Shown: positions 1-7,980 of the stretch, one piece after another
Numbering within the stretch: the stretch's first letter is position 1
Layout of the letters: each line of letters starts with the position of its first letter
Source of the DNA: Streptococcus pseudoporcinus LQ 940-04
GTDB taxonomy: Bacteria > Bacillota > Bacilli > Lactobacillales > Streptococcaceae
NCBI RefSeq assembly: GCF_000188035.1
Contig: NZ_AEUY02000003.1
Location: 166,945 to 230,944, forward strand
Direction: 5' to 3'
Length of the DNA: 64,000 nt
Position numbers and translations under genes: made by a program
The notes under the pieces: model-generated
The model's input: the letters and a program-made list of their open reading frames with translations, nothing else
The model's database searches: none
What the model was told of the DNA's origin: nothing

Positions 1-1751
1 GGTATTTCTTTGTCTTGCTTGTCAAGGTTATGCTCATAACCAAATCCAGCATTGGATGTGGCAATAATAACAGTGTTTTTGAAGTCAATGGTATTTCCCT
101 GTCCATCTGTCAGACGACCATCATCTAAAACTTGAAGTAAGAGCGTAATAACTTGTGAGTCAGCTTTTTCAATTTCGTCCAAAAGGATAATGGCATAGGG
201 ATTACGACGTACTTTCTCAGTTAAGGTATTTTTGTTATCATCATAGCCCACATAACCAGCAGTAGTACCAATTAATTTTGAAACAGCTGTTCGGTCACTG
301 TATTCTGACATATCTAATCTTATAATGGACTCTTTAGATCCAAACATATCAAGCGCGAGCTGTTTTGCGAGTTCAGTTTTCCCAACCCCAGTCGGTCCTA
401 CAAATAAGAAGGATCCAATGGGACGATTCCCCTCATCAAAGCCAGCCCGGTTCCGACGAATAGCTCTTGCAACCGCAGAAACAGCTTGATCTTGACCGAT
501 GACATGTGCTTTTAAGCGGCTAGCAATTTCTTTTAGACGTTCTAAATCACTTGCGCCCATCTTGGAAACAGGGATTCCGGTTAGTCGTTCAACAGATTGA
601 GCGATGTCATTAATATTGGCAGTCACTTTTTGACCTTCTGTATGGTTTTCAATCTGTTTTTGCAATTCTTCAATTCTAGTTTTTGCTTTGAGAGCTGCTT
701 CAAAGTCTTCTTTTTCTACAGCCTGTTCTTGAGCCTTTTTTTGTGTTTCAATTTCTTTTTCGAGGGATTGAAGATCTGTCGCTGGATGTTGGGCAGCTAA
801 ATGTGCAGCTGTCATATCTAATAAATCAATAGCCTTATCAGGGAGGCTACGCTGTGGAATATACTGGATAGAATAATCAACTGCTGCCTTTAATACGGAG
901 TCGGGAAGAATAACATTATGATGTTGTTCATAGAGATTTCGTATTCCCATTAAGATATGGAAAGTGTCCTCAGCATTTGGAGCATTGACCTTAACTTCAT
1001 TAAAGCGTCTTGCTAAAGCAGCATTTTTAAGGATAGTATTTCGATATTCATCTTGAGTTGTCGCACCGATGACTGTTATTTCTCCACGTGATAAGGCGGG
1101 TTTAAGGATATCAGCTAAACCTTTAGATCCAGATTCGCCACCTGTAGAGCCTGCTCCTAAAATTTGATGAATTTCATCAAAGAATAGGACAATATTACCT
1201 GATTCTTTAACTTCAGTAATTAACTGCTGAATATTTTCTTCAAAACTACCACGGTATTGGGTACCTGCTTCTAGACTAGAAATATCAATTGAAATGATTT
1301 CTTTCCCTTTAATCGCAGTTGGGACATCCCCAGCTACAATAGCCTGAGCTAAGCCTTCAACAACAGCAGTTTTTCCAACTCCCGCATCACCAACCAGAAC
1401 AGGATTATTTTTTGTTCGTCGAGATAGAATTTCAGCAGTATCTTGAATTTCCTTATTGCGTCCAATAACAGGATCTAGATTTCCTTTGCGAGCTTCTTCC
1501 GTTAGATTGGTTCCTAATTTTTCCAAAATACCGTTACTAGCCGCTTGTTGTTTAGAATGGCCAGTCTCATTACTTATTTGATTTGGTATCTTACCAGTTT
1601 GGCGATAGTGATTGAACTCTTCCGGAGTCATCTCACGACCATTGACCAAATAGCGACGATTTTCTGTCTGGTAACCACCAATATTTCCCATTAGTTGATT
1701 GAAAATATCATCCATATTTCCAAAAGAATCTCTTCCATAATTTTTTGTCAT
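1..1751 (-). CDS. clpL: ClpL-type AAA+ chaperone ATPase, 5' part (runs off window)
   Basis: Hsp100 disaggregase that remodels damaged proteins in the cytoplasm. The first 583 codons are visible, reading leftward from an ATG at 1749-1751 with an AGAGG site upstream. The N-terminus has a Met/Asn/Gly-rich stretch ([10 protein letters not shown], then [11 protein letters not shown]) typical of streptococcal ClpL rather than the zinc finger of ClpE or the long N-domain of ClpC. The first ATPase domain has Walker A GDAGVGKT at residues 121-128 and a FFDEIH Walker B; a short [11 protein letters not shown] coiled linker follows; the second domain has GPTGVGKT. Upstream lie CtsR-type heptads over a good promoter, so heat-shock control is expected. 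The name rests on recalled family sequence; ClpC or ClpE are less likely. Confidence 0.88.
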   Translation of the reverse strand, partial: MTKNYGRDSFGNMDDIFNQLMGNIGGYQTENRRYLVNGREMTPEEFNHYRQTGKIPNQISNETGHSKQQAASNGILEKLGTNLTEEARKGNLDPVIGRNKEIQDTAEILSRRTKNNPVLVGDAGVGKTAVVEGLAQAIVAGDVPTAIKGKEIISIDISSLEAGTQYRGSFEENIQQLITEVKESGNIVLFFDEIHQILGAGSTGGESGSKGLADILKPALSRGEITVIGATTQDEYRNTILKNAALARRFNEVKVNAPNAEDTFHILMGIRNLYEQHHNVILPDSVLKAAVDYSIQYIPQRSLPDKAIDLLDMTAAHLAAQHPATDLQSLEKEIETQKKAQEQAVEKEDFEAALKAKTRIEELQKQIENHTEGQKVTANINDIAQSVERLTGIPVSKMGASDLERLKEIASRLKAHVIGQDQAVSAVARAIRRNRAGFDEGNRPIGSFLFVGPTGVGKTELAKQLALDMFGSKESIIRLDMSEYSDRTAVSKLIGTTAGYVGYDDNKNTLTEKVRRNPYAIILLDEIEKADSQVITLLLQVLDDGRLTDGQGNTIDFKNTVIIATSNAGFGYEHNLDKQDKEI

Positions 1752-1875
1752 TAATTTTACCTCTTTAACTATAATATAATTTTTATGAAGGAAAGGGCCA
1801 TTAGTCTATACAAGAAGCAGAGAGATCAGATTTAAATGGCCACTATTTAGGGCTTATCAACCACCTTCTAATAGT

Positions 1876-1904
1876 ATTATACTCCAATGGTCAGTAAAGG
1901 TCAA
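1876..1904 (-). promoter_or_regulatory. clpL promoter
   Basis: Reading leftward, TTGACC (1904-1899) and TATAAT (1881-1876) are separated by 17 bp. The -35 hexamer lies inside a CtsR-type heptad repeat, which fits repression by CtsR. The start codon is about 125 bp downstream. Confidence 0.75.
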
Positions 1905-1927
1905 TAAAAAACTGACCTTTTTTGACC
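1889..1927. promoter_or_regulatory. two CtsR-type operators facing each other
   Basis: On the + strand two heptads, GGTCAGT and GGTCAAT, are separated by AAA (1889-1905). On the - strand GGTCAAA and GGTCAGT are separated by AAA (1927-1911). Both match the tandem heptad GGTCAAA-NNN-GGTCAAA recognised by CtsR. They lie over the -35 of the leftward clpL promoter and about 30 bp upstream of the rplJ -35. Confidence 0.75.
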
Positions 1928-1957
1928 TTTGTTTTGTCATAAAATTTATAAATATTA

Positions 1958-1986
1958 TTGACAAAAACTATTAAATGGGGTACACT
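1958..1986 (+). promoter_or_regulatory. rplJ-rplL promoter
   Basis: TTGACA at 1958-1963, a 17-bp spacer, then TACACT at 1981-1986. It precedes the L10 leader and is the likely main promoter of the ribosomal operon. Confidence 0.7.
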
Positions 1987-2008
1987 GATATAGGTTTTGA
2001 AAAAAGCT

Positions 2009-2141
2009 GACCTAAGACAGTAGGGGAGCATAGCTCGTAAATTTCCTACCGAGGCACAAAACGATATTGTTTAATAACGTATTTGTACTTTCGTGTCTAG
2101 GTTTAGAGACGATTTTTTTCTGTCTCTAGACAAAAAATAAT
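2009..2141 (+). promoter_or_regulatory. ribosomal protein L10 leader
   Basis: The untranslated leader of rplJ has the paired elements expected of the Firmicute L10 leader. A first stem uses GTAGG and CCTAC near 2020-2055. A second uses AGGCAC near 2073 and CGTGTCT near 2093. The segment after it (TAGAGACG plus a run of T) can form a weak terminator with CGTGTCT, or pair with GTCTCTA near 2122. In this family L10(L12)4 binding to the leader represses its own operon. Exact ends are approximate. Confidence 0.7.
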
Positions 2142-2157
2142 TACGGAGGTAAAACTA

Positions 2158-2658
2158 ATGAGTGAAGCAAATATTGCTAAAAAAGCTGAGCTAGTCGACA
2201 TCGTAGCTGAGAAGATGAAAAATGCTGCAAGTATCGTTGTTGTTGATTCACGTGGTCTTACAGTTGGTCAAGATACTGAACTACGTCGTTCACTTCGCGA
2301 AAGCGGCGTTGAGTTCAAAGTTATCAAAAATTCAATCTTATCTCGTGCTGCTGTTAAAGCAGGACTTGAAGGAATGGAAGATGTTTTCGTTGGACCATCT
2401 GCTGTAGCATTCTCAAACGAAGATGTTATTGCACCAGCTAAAATCATCAATGATTTCGCTAAAACTGCTGATGCACTTGAAATTAAAGGTGGAACAATTG
2501 AAGGCGCTGTTTCTTCTAAAGAAGATATCATGGCTCTTGCAACATTGCCAAACCGCGAAGGTATGCTTTCTATGTTACTTTCAGTACTTCAAGCACCAGT
2601 TCGCAACGTTGCATATGCTGTTAAAGCAGTTGCAGAAAATAAAGAAGACGCTGCTTAA
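2158..2658 (+). CDS. rplJ: 50S ribosomal protein L10
   Basis: Forms the base of the ribosomal stalk, binding 23S rRNA and carrying L7/L12 dimers. The 166-aa product is of normal length. It starts [14 protein letters not shown], keeps the VVDSRGLTV and [12 protein letters not shown] segments typical of bacterial L10, and ends in an Ala-rich helix for L12 binding. A strong GGAGGT lies 7 bp before the ATG. It is followed by rplL in the usual order, and the leader upstream gives autoregulation. It is chromosomal, outside the mobile region. Confidence 0.97.
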   Translation: MSEANIAKKAELVDIVAEKMKNAASIVVVDSRGLTVGQDTELRRSLRESGVEFKVIKNSILSRAAVKAGLEGMEDVFVGPSAVAFSNEDVIAPAKIINDFAKTADALEIKGGTIEGAVSSKEDIMALATLPNREGMLSMLLSVLQAPVRNVAYAVKAVAENKEDAA

Positions 2659-2723
2659 GGCGTCAGGTCGTAACCTTGGTTACCAATTAACTTAAACAAT
2701 TATCTATTTGGAGGAAAATAAAA

Positions 2724-3089
2724 ATGGCATTGAACATTGAAAACATTATTGCTGATATTAAAGAAGCTACAATTCTTGAACTTAACGATCTTGTAAAAGC
2801 TATCGAAGAAGAATTTGGTGTAACTGCTGCTGCTCCTGTAGCTGCTGCAGCTGCTGGTGGTGCTGAAGAAGCTGCTAAAGATTCATTCGACGTAGAATTA
2901 ACATCTGCTGGTGATAAGAAAGTTGCAGTTATCAAAGTTGTACGTGAAATCACAGGTCTTGGTCTTAAAGAAGCTAAAGGTCTTGTTGACGGAGCACCTG
3001 CTAACATTAAAGAAGGCGTTGCTGCAGCAGAAGCTGAAGAAATCAAAGCTAAACTTGAAGAAGCTGGAGCTTCAATCACTCTTAAATAA
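2724..3089 (+). CDS. rplL: 50S ribosomal protein L7/L12
   Basis: Stalk protein that recruits translation GTPases. The 121-aa product has an N-terminal dimer helix ([20 protein letters not shown]), an Ala-rich hinge at about residues 35-50 and the C-terminal domain ending [18 protein letters not shown] site precedes the ATG. The last codons form the integration site of the ICESa2603 family, and mobile DNA begins immediately after the stop. The reading frame is unchanged, as expected for a site-specific element that targets a gene 3' end. Confidence 0.97.
   Translation: MALNIENIIADIKEATILELNDLVKAIEEEFGVTAAAPVAAAAAGGAEEAAKDSFDVELTSAGDKKVAVIKVVREITGLGLKEAKGLVDGAPANIKEGVAAAEAEEIKAKLEEAGASITLK
3078..3089. 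other. attachment site (left) of the outer ICE at rplL 3' end
   Basis: The end of rplL reads ACTCTTAAATAA. This matches most of the 15-bp core recalled for rplL-integrating streptococcal ICEs, read on the opposite strand as TTATTTAAGAGT. The other copy and the integrase would be at the far end of the element, beyond this window. Confidence 0.7.
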
Positions 3090-3190
3090 GAGTCATATCA
3101 TAATTAGATTGCGGAATCCCTATTTACCAGTCTTTGAGAGCGATAAGCGATTGATAGAAACTGATAAATTGATTTGGTTTCCTGCCAAAA

Positions 3191-3226
3191 ATCCTGCCAA
3201 AAATTCTTTGGCAGGATTTTTGTTTT
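3191..3226 (+). terminator. intrinsic terminator after rplL
   Basis: An 11-bp perfect stem (ATCCTGCCAAA at 3191-3201 with TTTGGCAGGAT at 3207-3217) has a 5-base loop and is followed by TTTTGTTTT. It should end rplJ-rplL transcription before the ICE genes. It lies within ICE DNA just past the attachment site. Confidence 0.85.
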
Positions 3227-3238
3227 AATAAACTTTCG

Positions 3239-3270
3239 GGGGTAGACACTAGATTGTCTACCCCATTTTT
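3239..3270 (+). terminator. second terminator-like hairpin before the ICE operon
   Basis: A 10-bp perfect stem GGGGTAGACA (3239-3248) / TGTCTACCCC (3255-3264), 6-base loop, then ATTTTT. It lies 18 bp before the first ICE gene, so it may limit read-through from the ribosomal operon or regulate that gene. No clear promoter is seen between it and the start. Confidence 0.65.
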
Positions 3271-3287
3271 GCGTTTTGGAGGTAATT

Positions 3288-3461
3288 ATGCAAAAGGAAG
3301 AACAGTCATCACGTCATATCGTGAAGAGCCATATCATGACCATCATGGGAGTTGATAATCTAAAAGCAACTCAACTGGTAAATGAAATGGAACAAACAGG
3401 TTTAATCCGATTTGATGAATTCGGGAATTTTGGACTTTTAGTCTTGGAGGGACAATCATGA
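3288..3461 (+). CDS. small conserved ICE protein, 57 aa
   Basis: First gene of the outer ICE. The ATG at 3288 is preceded by GGAGG at 3278-3282; an in-frame TTG further up overlaps that site and is unlikely. The product is small and hydrophilic with no clear motif. The segment DNLKATQLVNEMEQTGLIRFDEFGNFGLL reads like a short winged-helix or antitoxin-like fold, but I do not recognise a family with certainty. Its stop overlaps the start of the RepA-like gene by 4 bp, so the two are translationally coupled. Confidence 0.6.
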   Translation: MQKEEQSSRHIVKSHIMTIMGVDNLKATQLVNEMEQTGLIRFDEFGNFGLLVLEGQS

Positions 3462-4276
3462 AACGTATTACCGCTAATCAATATCAGACATCAGAGCGTT
3501 ATTATAAACTCCCTAAAATTTTGTTTGAGAGTGAACGTTATAAGGATATGAAGCTGGAAGTTAAGGTAGCCTACGCGGTTTTAAAAGATCGGTTGGAGTT
3601 GTCTTTGAGTAAAGGCTGGATTGATGAGGATGGGGCTATTTATTTGATTTATTCCAATTCAAATCTGATGGCACTATTAGGCTGTTCAAAGTCAAAACTA
3701 CTCTCTATCAAGAAAACCTTACGTGAATATGGCTTAATTGATGAAGTCCAACAGTCCTCTAGTGAAAGAGGTCGAATGGCAAATAAAATTTACTTGGGGG
3801 AATTAGAACATGAACCTACCCCAGTCTTACATACAGACGGGGCTAGTGTTAAAAAAACACTAGGGGAGTCTCAAAGAAAGACGGGGCCGGTCTTATATTC
3901 AGCCCCTAGTGAGACTGAAGGAAGTGAGACTAAATATAGTGAAACTGAAGGGAGTGACTTAGTTATGAAGGACGAGGAGGAGAGGCAGCTAGTAGATGAG
4001 AAAAAAGAAGAAAACTTTACTTCAAAAGTCGATGGCGTGACCAAGTACGATCGAGACTATATTTGGGGTTTGGTTCATGACCAGTTAAGACAGACAGGTC
4101 TATCTCAGTCTGCTAGTGACTATGCCATGATTTATTTTAGTGACCGGTATCAGTATGCATTGGAACAAATGCGATTTGCTCGGTCAGCCGAAGTAATAGC
4201 TGAATACGTATTTAATGGTGTGCTGTCGGAGTGGACCAAGCAACTGAGACGACAAGAAGTAAAAGGAGGTGAATAA
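3458..4276 (+). CDS. replication initiator protein A (RepA_N) family
   Basis: Likely DNA-binding initiator that lets the excised ICE replicate or helps its transfer. The 272-aa product opens with a RepA_N-type domain: YYKLPKILFESERYKDM, then EVKVAYAVLKDRLELSL and GWIDEDGAIYLIY (about residues 15-70), followed by a helix-turn-helix-like stretch. The middle (120-185) is low-complexity and Thr/Glu-rich, and a C-terminal helical domain follows. The same N-terminal pattern, including GWIDEDG, is found in the inner ICE gene at 27919-28692. It is coupled to the upstream gene by a 4-bp overlap. Confidence 0.8.
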   Translation: MKRITANQYQTSERYYKLPKILFESERYKDMKLEVKVAYAVLKDRLELSLSKGWIDEDGAIYLIYSNSNLMALLGCSKSKLLSIKKTLREYGLIDEVQQSSSERGRMANKIYLGELEHEPTPVLHTDGASVKKTLGESQRKTGPVLYSAPSETEGSETKYSETEGSDLVMKDEEERQLVDEKKEENFTSKVDGVTKYDRDYIWGLVHDQLRQTGLSQSASDYAMIYFSDRYQYALEQMRFARSAEVIAEYVFNGVLSEWTKQLRRQEVKGGE

Positions 4277-4277
4277 G

Positions 4278-4373
4278 ATGATTTGGTGGATACTAGGTGG
4301 AATCTATCTGATTTCTATCATCATTTTGATTGTTGAAATCATCCGTGCACCAGAAATGGATGATCATATATAA
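4278..4373 (+). CDS. 31-aa single-span membrane peptide
   Basis: ATG at 4278 follows AAAGGAGGT at 4262-4270 with good spacing and the previous stop at 4274-4276. The product is one hydrophobic helix (WWILGGIYLISIIILIVEII) with a short charged tail (RAPEMDDHI). Function unknown. The strong ribosome binding site and tight packing behind the RepA-like gene argue that it is real. Confidence 0.55.
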   Translation: MIWWILGGIYLISIIILIVEIIRAPEMDDHI

Positions 4374-4375
4374 GC

Positions 4376-4405
4376 AAGAGTTTTACAAGTGTAAGGCTCT
4401 TTTTT
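4376..4405 (+). terminator. terminator-like hairpin
   Basis: AAGAG (4376-4380) pairs with CTCTT (4397-4401), with an inner TTACA/TGTAA pairing, and a run of T follows. It separates the RepA cluster from the methyltransferase operon. Confidence 0.5.
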
Positions 4406-4424
4406 AGTTGGAAAGAGAGGAAAA

Positions 4425-5780
4425 ATGAAATTTTTAGATTTATTTGCTGGGATAGGCGGTTTTAGGCTAGGGATGGAATCACAGGGTCATAAATGCCTGG
4501 GCTTTTGTGAAATTGATAAATTCGCTAGAACATCTTATAAAGCCATGTTTAACACAGAAGGGGAAATAGAATACCATGACATTAAAGAGGTCACAGACCA
4601 TGACTTTAGACAATTTAGAGGGCAAGTGGACATCATCTGCGGGGGATTTCCTTGCCAAGCATTTTCACTCGCAGGCAGACGATTGGGATTTGAAGATACT
4701 CGAGGGACTCTCTTTTTTGAGATTGCTCGAGCGGCCAAACAAATCCAACCACGTTTTCTATTTTTGGAAAACGTCAAAGGCCTACTCAATCACGACGAGG
4801 GACGGACGTTCGCCACAATCCTCTCCACGCTGGATGAATTGGGGTATGATGTCGAATGGCAGGTGCTTAACAGCAAGGACTTCCAAGTCCCGCAAAACAG
4901 AGAACGGGTCTTTATTATCGGACATTCTAGAAGATACCGTTCCAGATTCATATTTCCTCTCAGAAGAGAAGACAGCCCAGCTCATCTTGAAAGGCTAGGA
5001 AATATCAATCCCTCTAAACATGGTTTGAATGGTGAAGTCTATCTGACGAGTGGACTTGCTCCTACACTAACAAGAGGTAAAGGAGAGGGTGCAAAAATCG
5101 CCATTCCAGTCTTAACACCAGATAGACTAGAAAAACGCCAACATGGTCGTCGATTTAAGGACAATCAAGACCCTATGTTTACTTTGACCAGTCAAGACAA
5201 ACACGGAGTTGTTGTCGCAGGAAATCTGCCGACTAGCTTTGACCAGACCGGTAGAGTATTTGACATTTCTGGCTTGTCACCGACCTTGACCACCATGCAA
5301 GGTGGAGACAAGGTGCCAAAGATTTTGCTGAGGGAGGAGCTGCCATTTCTGAAAATCAAGGAAGCCACTAAAACAGGGTACGCAAAGGCAACTCTTGGAG
5401 ACTCTGTCAATCTGGCTTATCCAGACTCAACCAAACGTAGGGGACGTGTGGGAAAGGGAATATCCAATACTCTGACGACTTCAGACAATATGGGAGTAGT
5501 AGTTGCTGCTCTGGAATATCGACAGGATAAGTGGTATGAAGTCACAGGCATTGTCTTAGAGGGGAAACTTTATCGCCTGAGAATAAGACGACTGACACCA
5601 AGAGAGTGCTTCAGACTTCAAGGCTTTCCTGATTGGGCTTATGAAAGAGCAGAGAGTGTTTCTAGTAAGAGCCAACTATACAAACAGGCCGGCAATAGCG
5701 TGACTGTCACAGTTATTGAAGCCATTGCCAGAGAATTTAGAAGAACGGAAGAGGAAGAAAAACATGAACTTACTACATAA
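4425..5780 (+). CDS. DNA (cytosine-5)-methyltransferase
   Basis: Transfers a methyl group from SAM to C5 of cytosine, probably protecting ICE DNA from host restriction. Motifs are in order: DLFAGIGGFR (I, residues 5-14), GGFPCQAFS with catalytic Cys at PCQ 76-78 (IV), ENV 115-117 (VI), QNRERV 157-162 (VIII) and a terminal GNSV (X, near 427). The target recognition region is long and has at least four spaced TLT-type motifs (APTLTRG, MFTLTSQ, SPTLTTM, NTLTTSD). No restriction endonuclease partner is adjacent, so it looks like an orphan enzyme. A GAGAGG site precedes the ATG. Its end overlaps the next gene by 17 bp. Target sequence cannot be read from the protein. Confidence 0.92.
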   Translation: MKFLDLFAGIGGFRLGMESQGHKCLGFCEIDKFARTSYKAMFNTEGEIEYHDIKEVTDHDFRQFRGQVDIICGGFPCQAFSLAGRRLGFEDTRGTLFFEIARAAKQIQPRFLFLENVKGLLNHDEGRTFATILSTLDELGYDVEWQVLNSKDFQVPQNRERVFIIGHSRRYRSRFIFPLRREDSPAHLERLGNINPSKHGLNGEVYLTSGLAPTLTRGKGEGAKIAIPVLTPDRLEKRQHGRRFKDNQDPMFTLTSQDKHGVVVAGNLPTSFDQTGRVFDISGLSPTLTTMQGGDKVPKILLREELPFLKIKEATKTGYAKATLGDSVNLAYPDSTKRRGRVGKGISNTLTTSDNMGVVVAALEYRQDKWYEVTGIVLEGKLYRLRIRRLTPRECFRLQGFPDWAYERAESVSSKSQLYKQAGNSVTVTVIEAIAREFRRTEEEEKHELTT

Positions 5781-6192
5781 GAAAAGTATCCTAGATTGTA
5801 CTGAATTAGAAGAACGTATTCACCAAGCTGAAACCAATCAGCTATTACAAAAGATACTGTCGCTCCCCAATTTTGATTGTGACTTTGAGGTAACTTTTGA
5901 AGATGATTACCACAAAGAGATGAATGATCCCCTATTCTACGAATCCAATCTTCATCAGATTTCGGATTTTATGGAAACTAGGGATATTAAAAATGGTGTA
6001 GATACACTATTGACGAAAGACAATCACCTGGCCTTTCGTGCCTTTGGTGAAAATTATTCTGCTAGGGGAAAGGAGGGCATTTTAACGACTCTAGTGACGG
6101 TCAAGTGCTTTGGTGAAGGACGGATGCCCATTGATATGAGTCGCTATTTCTCAACTCCTGAACCAACAGTTGAAAATAGCCTAACCCTATAA
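5764..6192 (+). CDS. conserved ICE protein of unknown function, 142 aa
   Basis: Start chosen at ATG 5764, with AGAGGAAG before it and a 17-bp overlap with the methyltransferase. The protein is acidic and soluble with no signal or membrane segment. I see no known domain. It contains a patch FRAFGENYSARGKEGILTTL that may be a folded core. It sits between the methyltransferase and a Spx-like gene in what looks like one operon with tight spacing. Confidence 0.6.
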   Translation: MNLLHKKSILDCTELEERIHQAETNQLLQKILSLPNFDCDFEVTFEDDYHKEMNDPLFYESNLHQISDFMETRDIKNGVDTLLTKDNHLAFRAFGENYSARGKEGILTTLVTVKCFGEGRMPIDMSRYFSTPEPTVENSLTL

Positions 6193-6202
6193 GGAGGTGC
6201 CT

Positions 6203-6586
6203 ATGCTTGAGGTATATCTAGGAAATAATACCAATACAAATCAAGATTTACTAACCATTTTGACGACCTATGGAGTGGCTTATCGTTGTACAAAAGCATG
6301 TGAGGTAAACCGTGAAATCATACTGTCACTCTTTGCCAAAACCACGGATTGTTTTGAGTTGCTGTCGCCACGATTTCTTCGCTTTAAAAGTCAATATTCG
6401 ATAAGTTTGAATGAGATGATTCAGCTCATTCTCCAAAAGCCAGACCAAAACCTTCGTCTGCCTCTCATTGTCTGTCAGAATCACGTCTATCCAGCTATTG
6501 GGCTAGACGAAGTACGTACTTTTCTTCCCAGACAGGTAAAAGAAGAGTTGTTTCAGGCCAGTCTGATGAAACAAGTGACAGGGTAG
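6203..6586 (+). CDS. Spx/ArsC-family-like protein lacking the CxxC
   Basis: A 127-aa product with the Spx-type C-terminal half: LNEMIQLILQKPDQNLRLPLIV, then a segment like VGYKEDDIRAFLPR of Spx, here IGLDEVRTFLPRQVKEE. Spx proteins bind the RNA polymerase alpha subunit and redirect transcription under thiol stress. The N-terminus (MLEVYLGNNTNTNQDLL) has no CxxC redox pair where Spx has one, so redox sensing is not expected. The start is ATG 6203, five bases after AAGGAGG; an earlier GTG overlaps that site. The role in the ICE is unknown; it might bias host RNA polymerase. Confidence 0.6.
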   Translation: MLEVYLGNNTNTNQDLLTILTTYGVAYRCTKACEVNREIILSLFAKTTDCFELLSPRFLRFKSQYSISLNEMIQLILQKPDQNLRLPLIVCQNHVYPAIGLDEVRTFLPRQVKEELFQASLMKQVTG

Positions 6587-6594
6587 GTGTGAAG

Positions 6595-6828
6595 ATGAAT
6601 GAACGATTTTGGGACAATTTAGAAATCATTCTGGCTGAAAAAGACCTCACTTGGGCAGAACTAGCTCGCAAAGTATTCAACGGTCAATATGTTTATCCAA
6701 GTGAATTTAATCGCCTCTATCAAAAATTACGGCATTACAAATCTAATCGTCTGATGCCACAAATAAGATGGGTTGAGCGTATTGTTCTAGTCTTAGATAT
6801 TGATTATGAAGATTTATTTAAGAGGTGA
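6595..6828 (+). CDS. small helix-turn-helix protein
   Basis: A 77-aa product, MNERFWDNLEIILAEKDLTWAELARKVF, with a Cro/CI-like helix pattern in its first 30 residues and a second half (RWVERIVLVLDIDYEDLFKR) resembling the tail of XRE-type regulators. It probably binds DNA as a local regulator. It starts at ATG 6595 and its stop lies in the ribosome binding region of the next gene. Confidence 0.6.
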   Translation: MNERFWDNLEIILAEKDLTWAELARKVFNGQYVYPSEFNRLYQKLRHYKSNRLMPQIRWVERIVLVLDIDYEDLFKR

Positions 6829-6830
6829 CA

Positions 6831-7415
6831 ATGATAAGGATAGTGTTGTTTTATCTAGCCATACAGCTTAACGGTCTTCTGGTGAGTTTATTCCTGAAAG
6901 AGTATCTGACAATAGAGGGTATAGTCTTGCTACAATTGGTCCTATTAAGTGTGACTTGCTTAGAGATTGCCCGTCATAAAACTGTTCCATTAAAAATTGT
7001 GGGCGTACAAAATCGCCTAAGTTGGTTGCTTCTTGGCTTTGTGGCTATGGTTGCTTTTGCAGTCTTCATCAGTTTCCTATTTCCAGTTCAGACTAGGAAT
7101 CAAGCAGTATTGGTACAAGTAGGAAAACAGGTTCCTCCTATTATCTTTTTATTGTTTCTGGTCAATGCAAGTATTCTTGAAGAGATTGTTTACAGGCAAT
7201 TGCTGTGGGAAAAATTGACATTCCCTTTTGAACAAATAGGCGTGACCAGTTTTCTCTTTGTTCTATCCCATGGACCTAATCAGTTAGGGAGTTGGCTCAT
7301 CTATAGCTGTCTTGGCTTGACCTTGGCTGTTGTTCGATTGAAAACTGATTGTATGACGGCAATCGCCTTACATTTACTTTGGAATAGTTTGGCTTATGTC
7401 GTAACTTTCTTGTGA
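6831..7415 (+). CDS. CPBP-family intramembrane glutamic protease (CAAX-like)
   Basis: Membrane protease of the Abi/CAAX (CPBP) family. About six hydrophobic helices are visible. The three catalytic motifs are present: EEIVYRQLLW (EExxxR, near residue 114), FVLSHG (FxxxH, near 143) and HLLWN (HxxxN, near 184). Such proteins in streptococcal mobile elements and bacteriocin loci are linked to immunity or peptide processing; the substrate here is unknown. ATG 6831 follows AGAGGTG; a GTG six bases upstream is a less likely start. No bacteriocin gene is adjacent. Confidence 0.8.
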   Translation: MIRIVLFYLAIQLNGLLVSLFLKEYLTIEGIVLLQLVLLSVTCLEIARHKTVPLKIVGVQNRLSWLLLGFVAMVAFAVFISFLFPVQTRNQAVLVQVGKQVPPIIFLLFLVNASILEEIVYRQLLWEKLTFPFEQIGVTSFLFVLSHGPNQLGSWLIYSCLGLTLAVVRLKTDCMTAIALHLLWNSLAYVVTFL

Positions 7416-7491
7416 TACCAAAATCAAGAGTGCTTCCGTATTATGGAAGCACCTTATGTTTGATAGGGAATCGAAAAAAGAGGAGGCCACT

Positions 7492-7980
7492 ATGTCATCT
7501 GAACAACAAGAACGTCAAGCGATGCAATACGTAGAAAGAAGTAGTTTATTGACAGTCAGAACCCTCTTAAAACTCTTAGAATGGTCGGCTAGGCAAGCCT
7601 TAGCTCAAGATTCAGCTTATAAGATTGGGGTTCAAAAAATGGAAGAACTCCTTCAAAGTCCTTACGCCATTGAAGCGATTGATGTTAGTAAAGACATACT
7701 GGATAAGCCAATCGATGTGGAGAAATTTAAGGAGTTGATGGAGTCAGAAAAACTGCCAATCGCAATTAGTTGGCAAAAAGACTATCTCTACTTTTATGCC
7801 AAGGATAAGACCTTGCTCGATCATCACTTGGATGAATTGTTGAAGAAACTGATGTCTAATCCAGAGAAGCTAGAAGGTTTAACCTTTGATAAAACCTTGG
7901 ACCAAGAGATAGAACTGGCCAAAGAGAAAATTAGAGTGACAGAACTTTCGGCAGTAAAAACCAAGGAGGTGACCTTGTAA
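7492..7980 (+). CDS. PcfB-like conjugation protein (DUF3801)
   Basis: A 162-aa protein of the PcfB/DUF3801 group, an accessory of the VirD4 coupling protein in Gram-positive conjugation systems. It has a helical N-terminus, a central ELMESEKLPIAISWQKDYLYFYAKDK-like alpha/beta part and a charged helical tail. The start is ATG 7492 with AGGAGG at 7479-7484; the in-frame ATG at 7456 lacks a site. The stop overlaps the virD4 start by one base (TAATG), so translation is coupled. The inner ICE has an equivalent gene at 29509. Confidence 0.75.
   Translation: MSSEQQERQAMQYVERSSLLTVRTLLKLLEWSARQALAQDSAYKIGVQKMEELLQSPYAIEAIDVSKDILDKPIDVEKFKELMESEKLPIAISWQKDYLYFYAKDKTLLDHHLDELLKKLMSNPEKLEGLTFDKTLDQEIELAKEKIRVTELSAVKTKEVTL

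Noticed and set aside
2687..3079. 130-aa open frame antisense to rplL
   Set aside because: It mirrors the Ala-rich codons of rplL; no ribosome binding site and the sense strand is certainly coding.
7430..7452. Hairpin GTGCTTCC/GGAAGCAC after the CPBP protease gene
   Set aside because: No T-run follows, so it is not called a terminator; it may still affect mRNA stability.
7456..7491. Earlier ATG for the PcfB-like gene
   Set aside because: AGGAGG lies between it and ATG 7492, so the later start is used.
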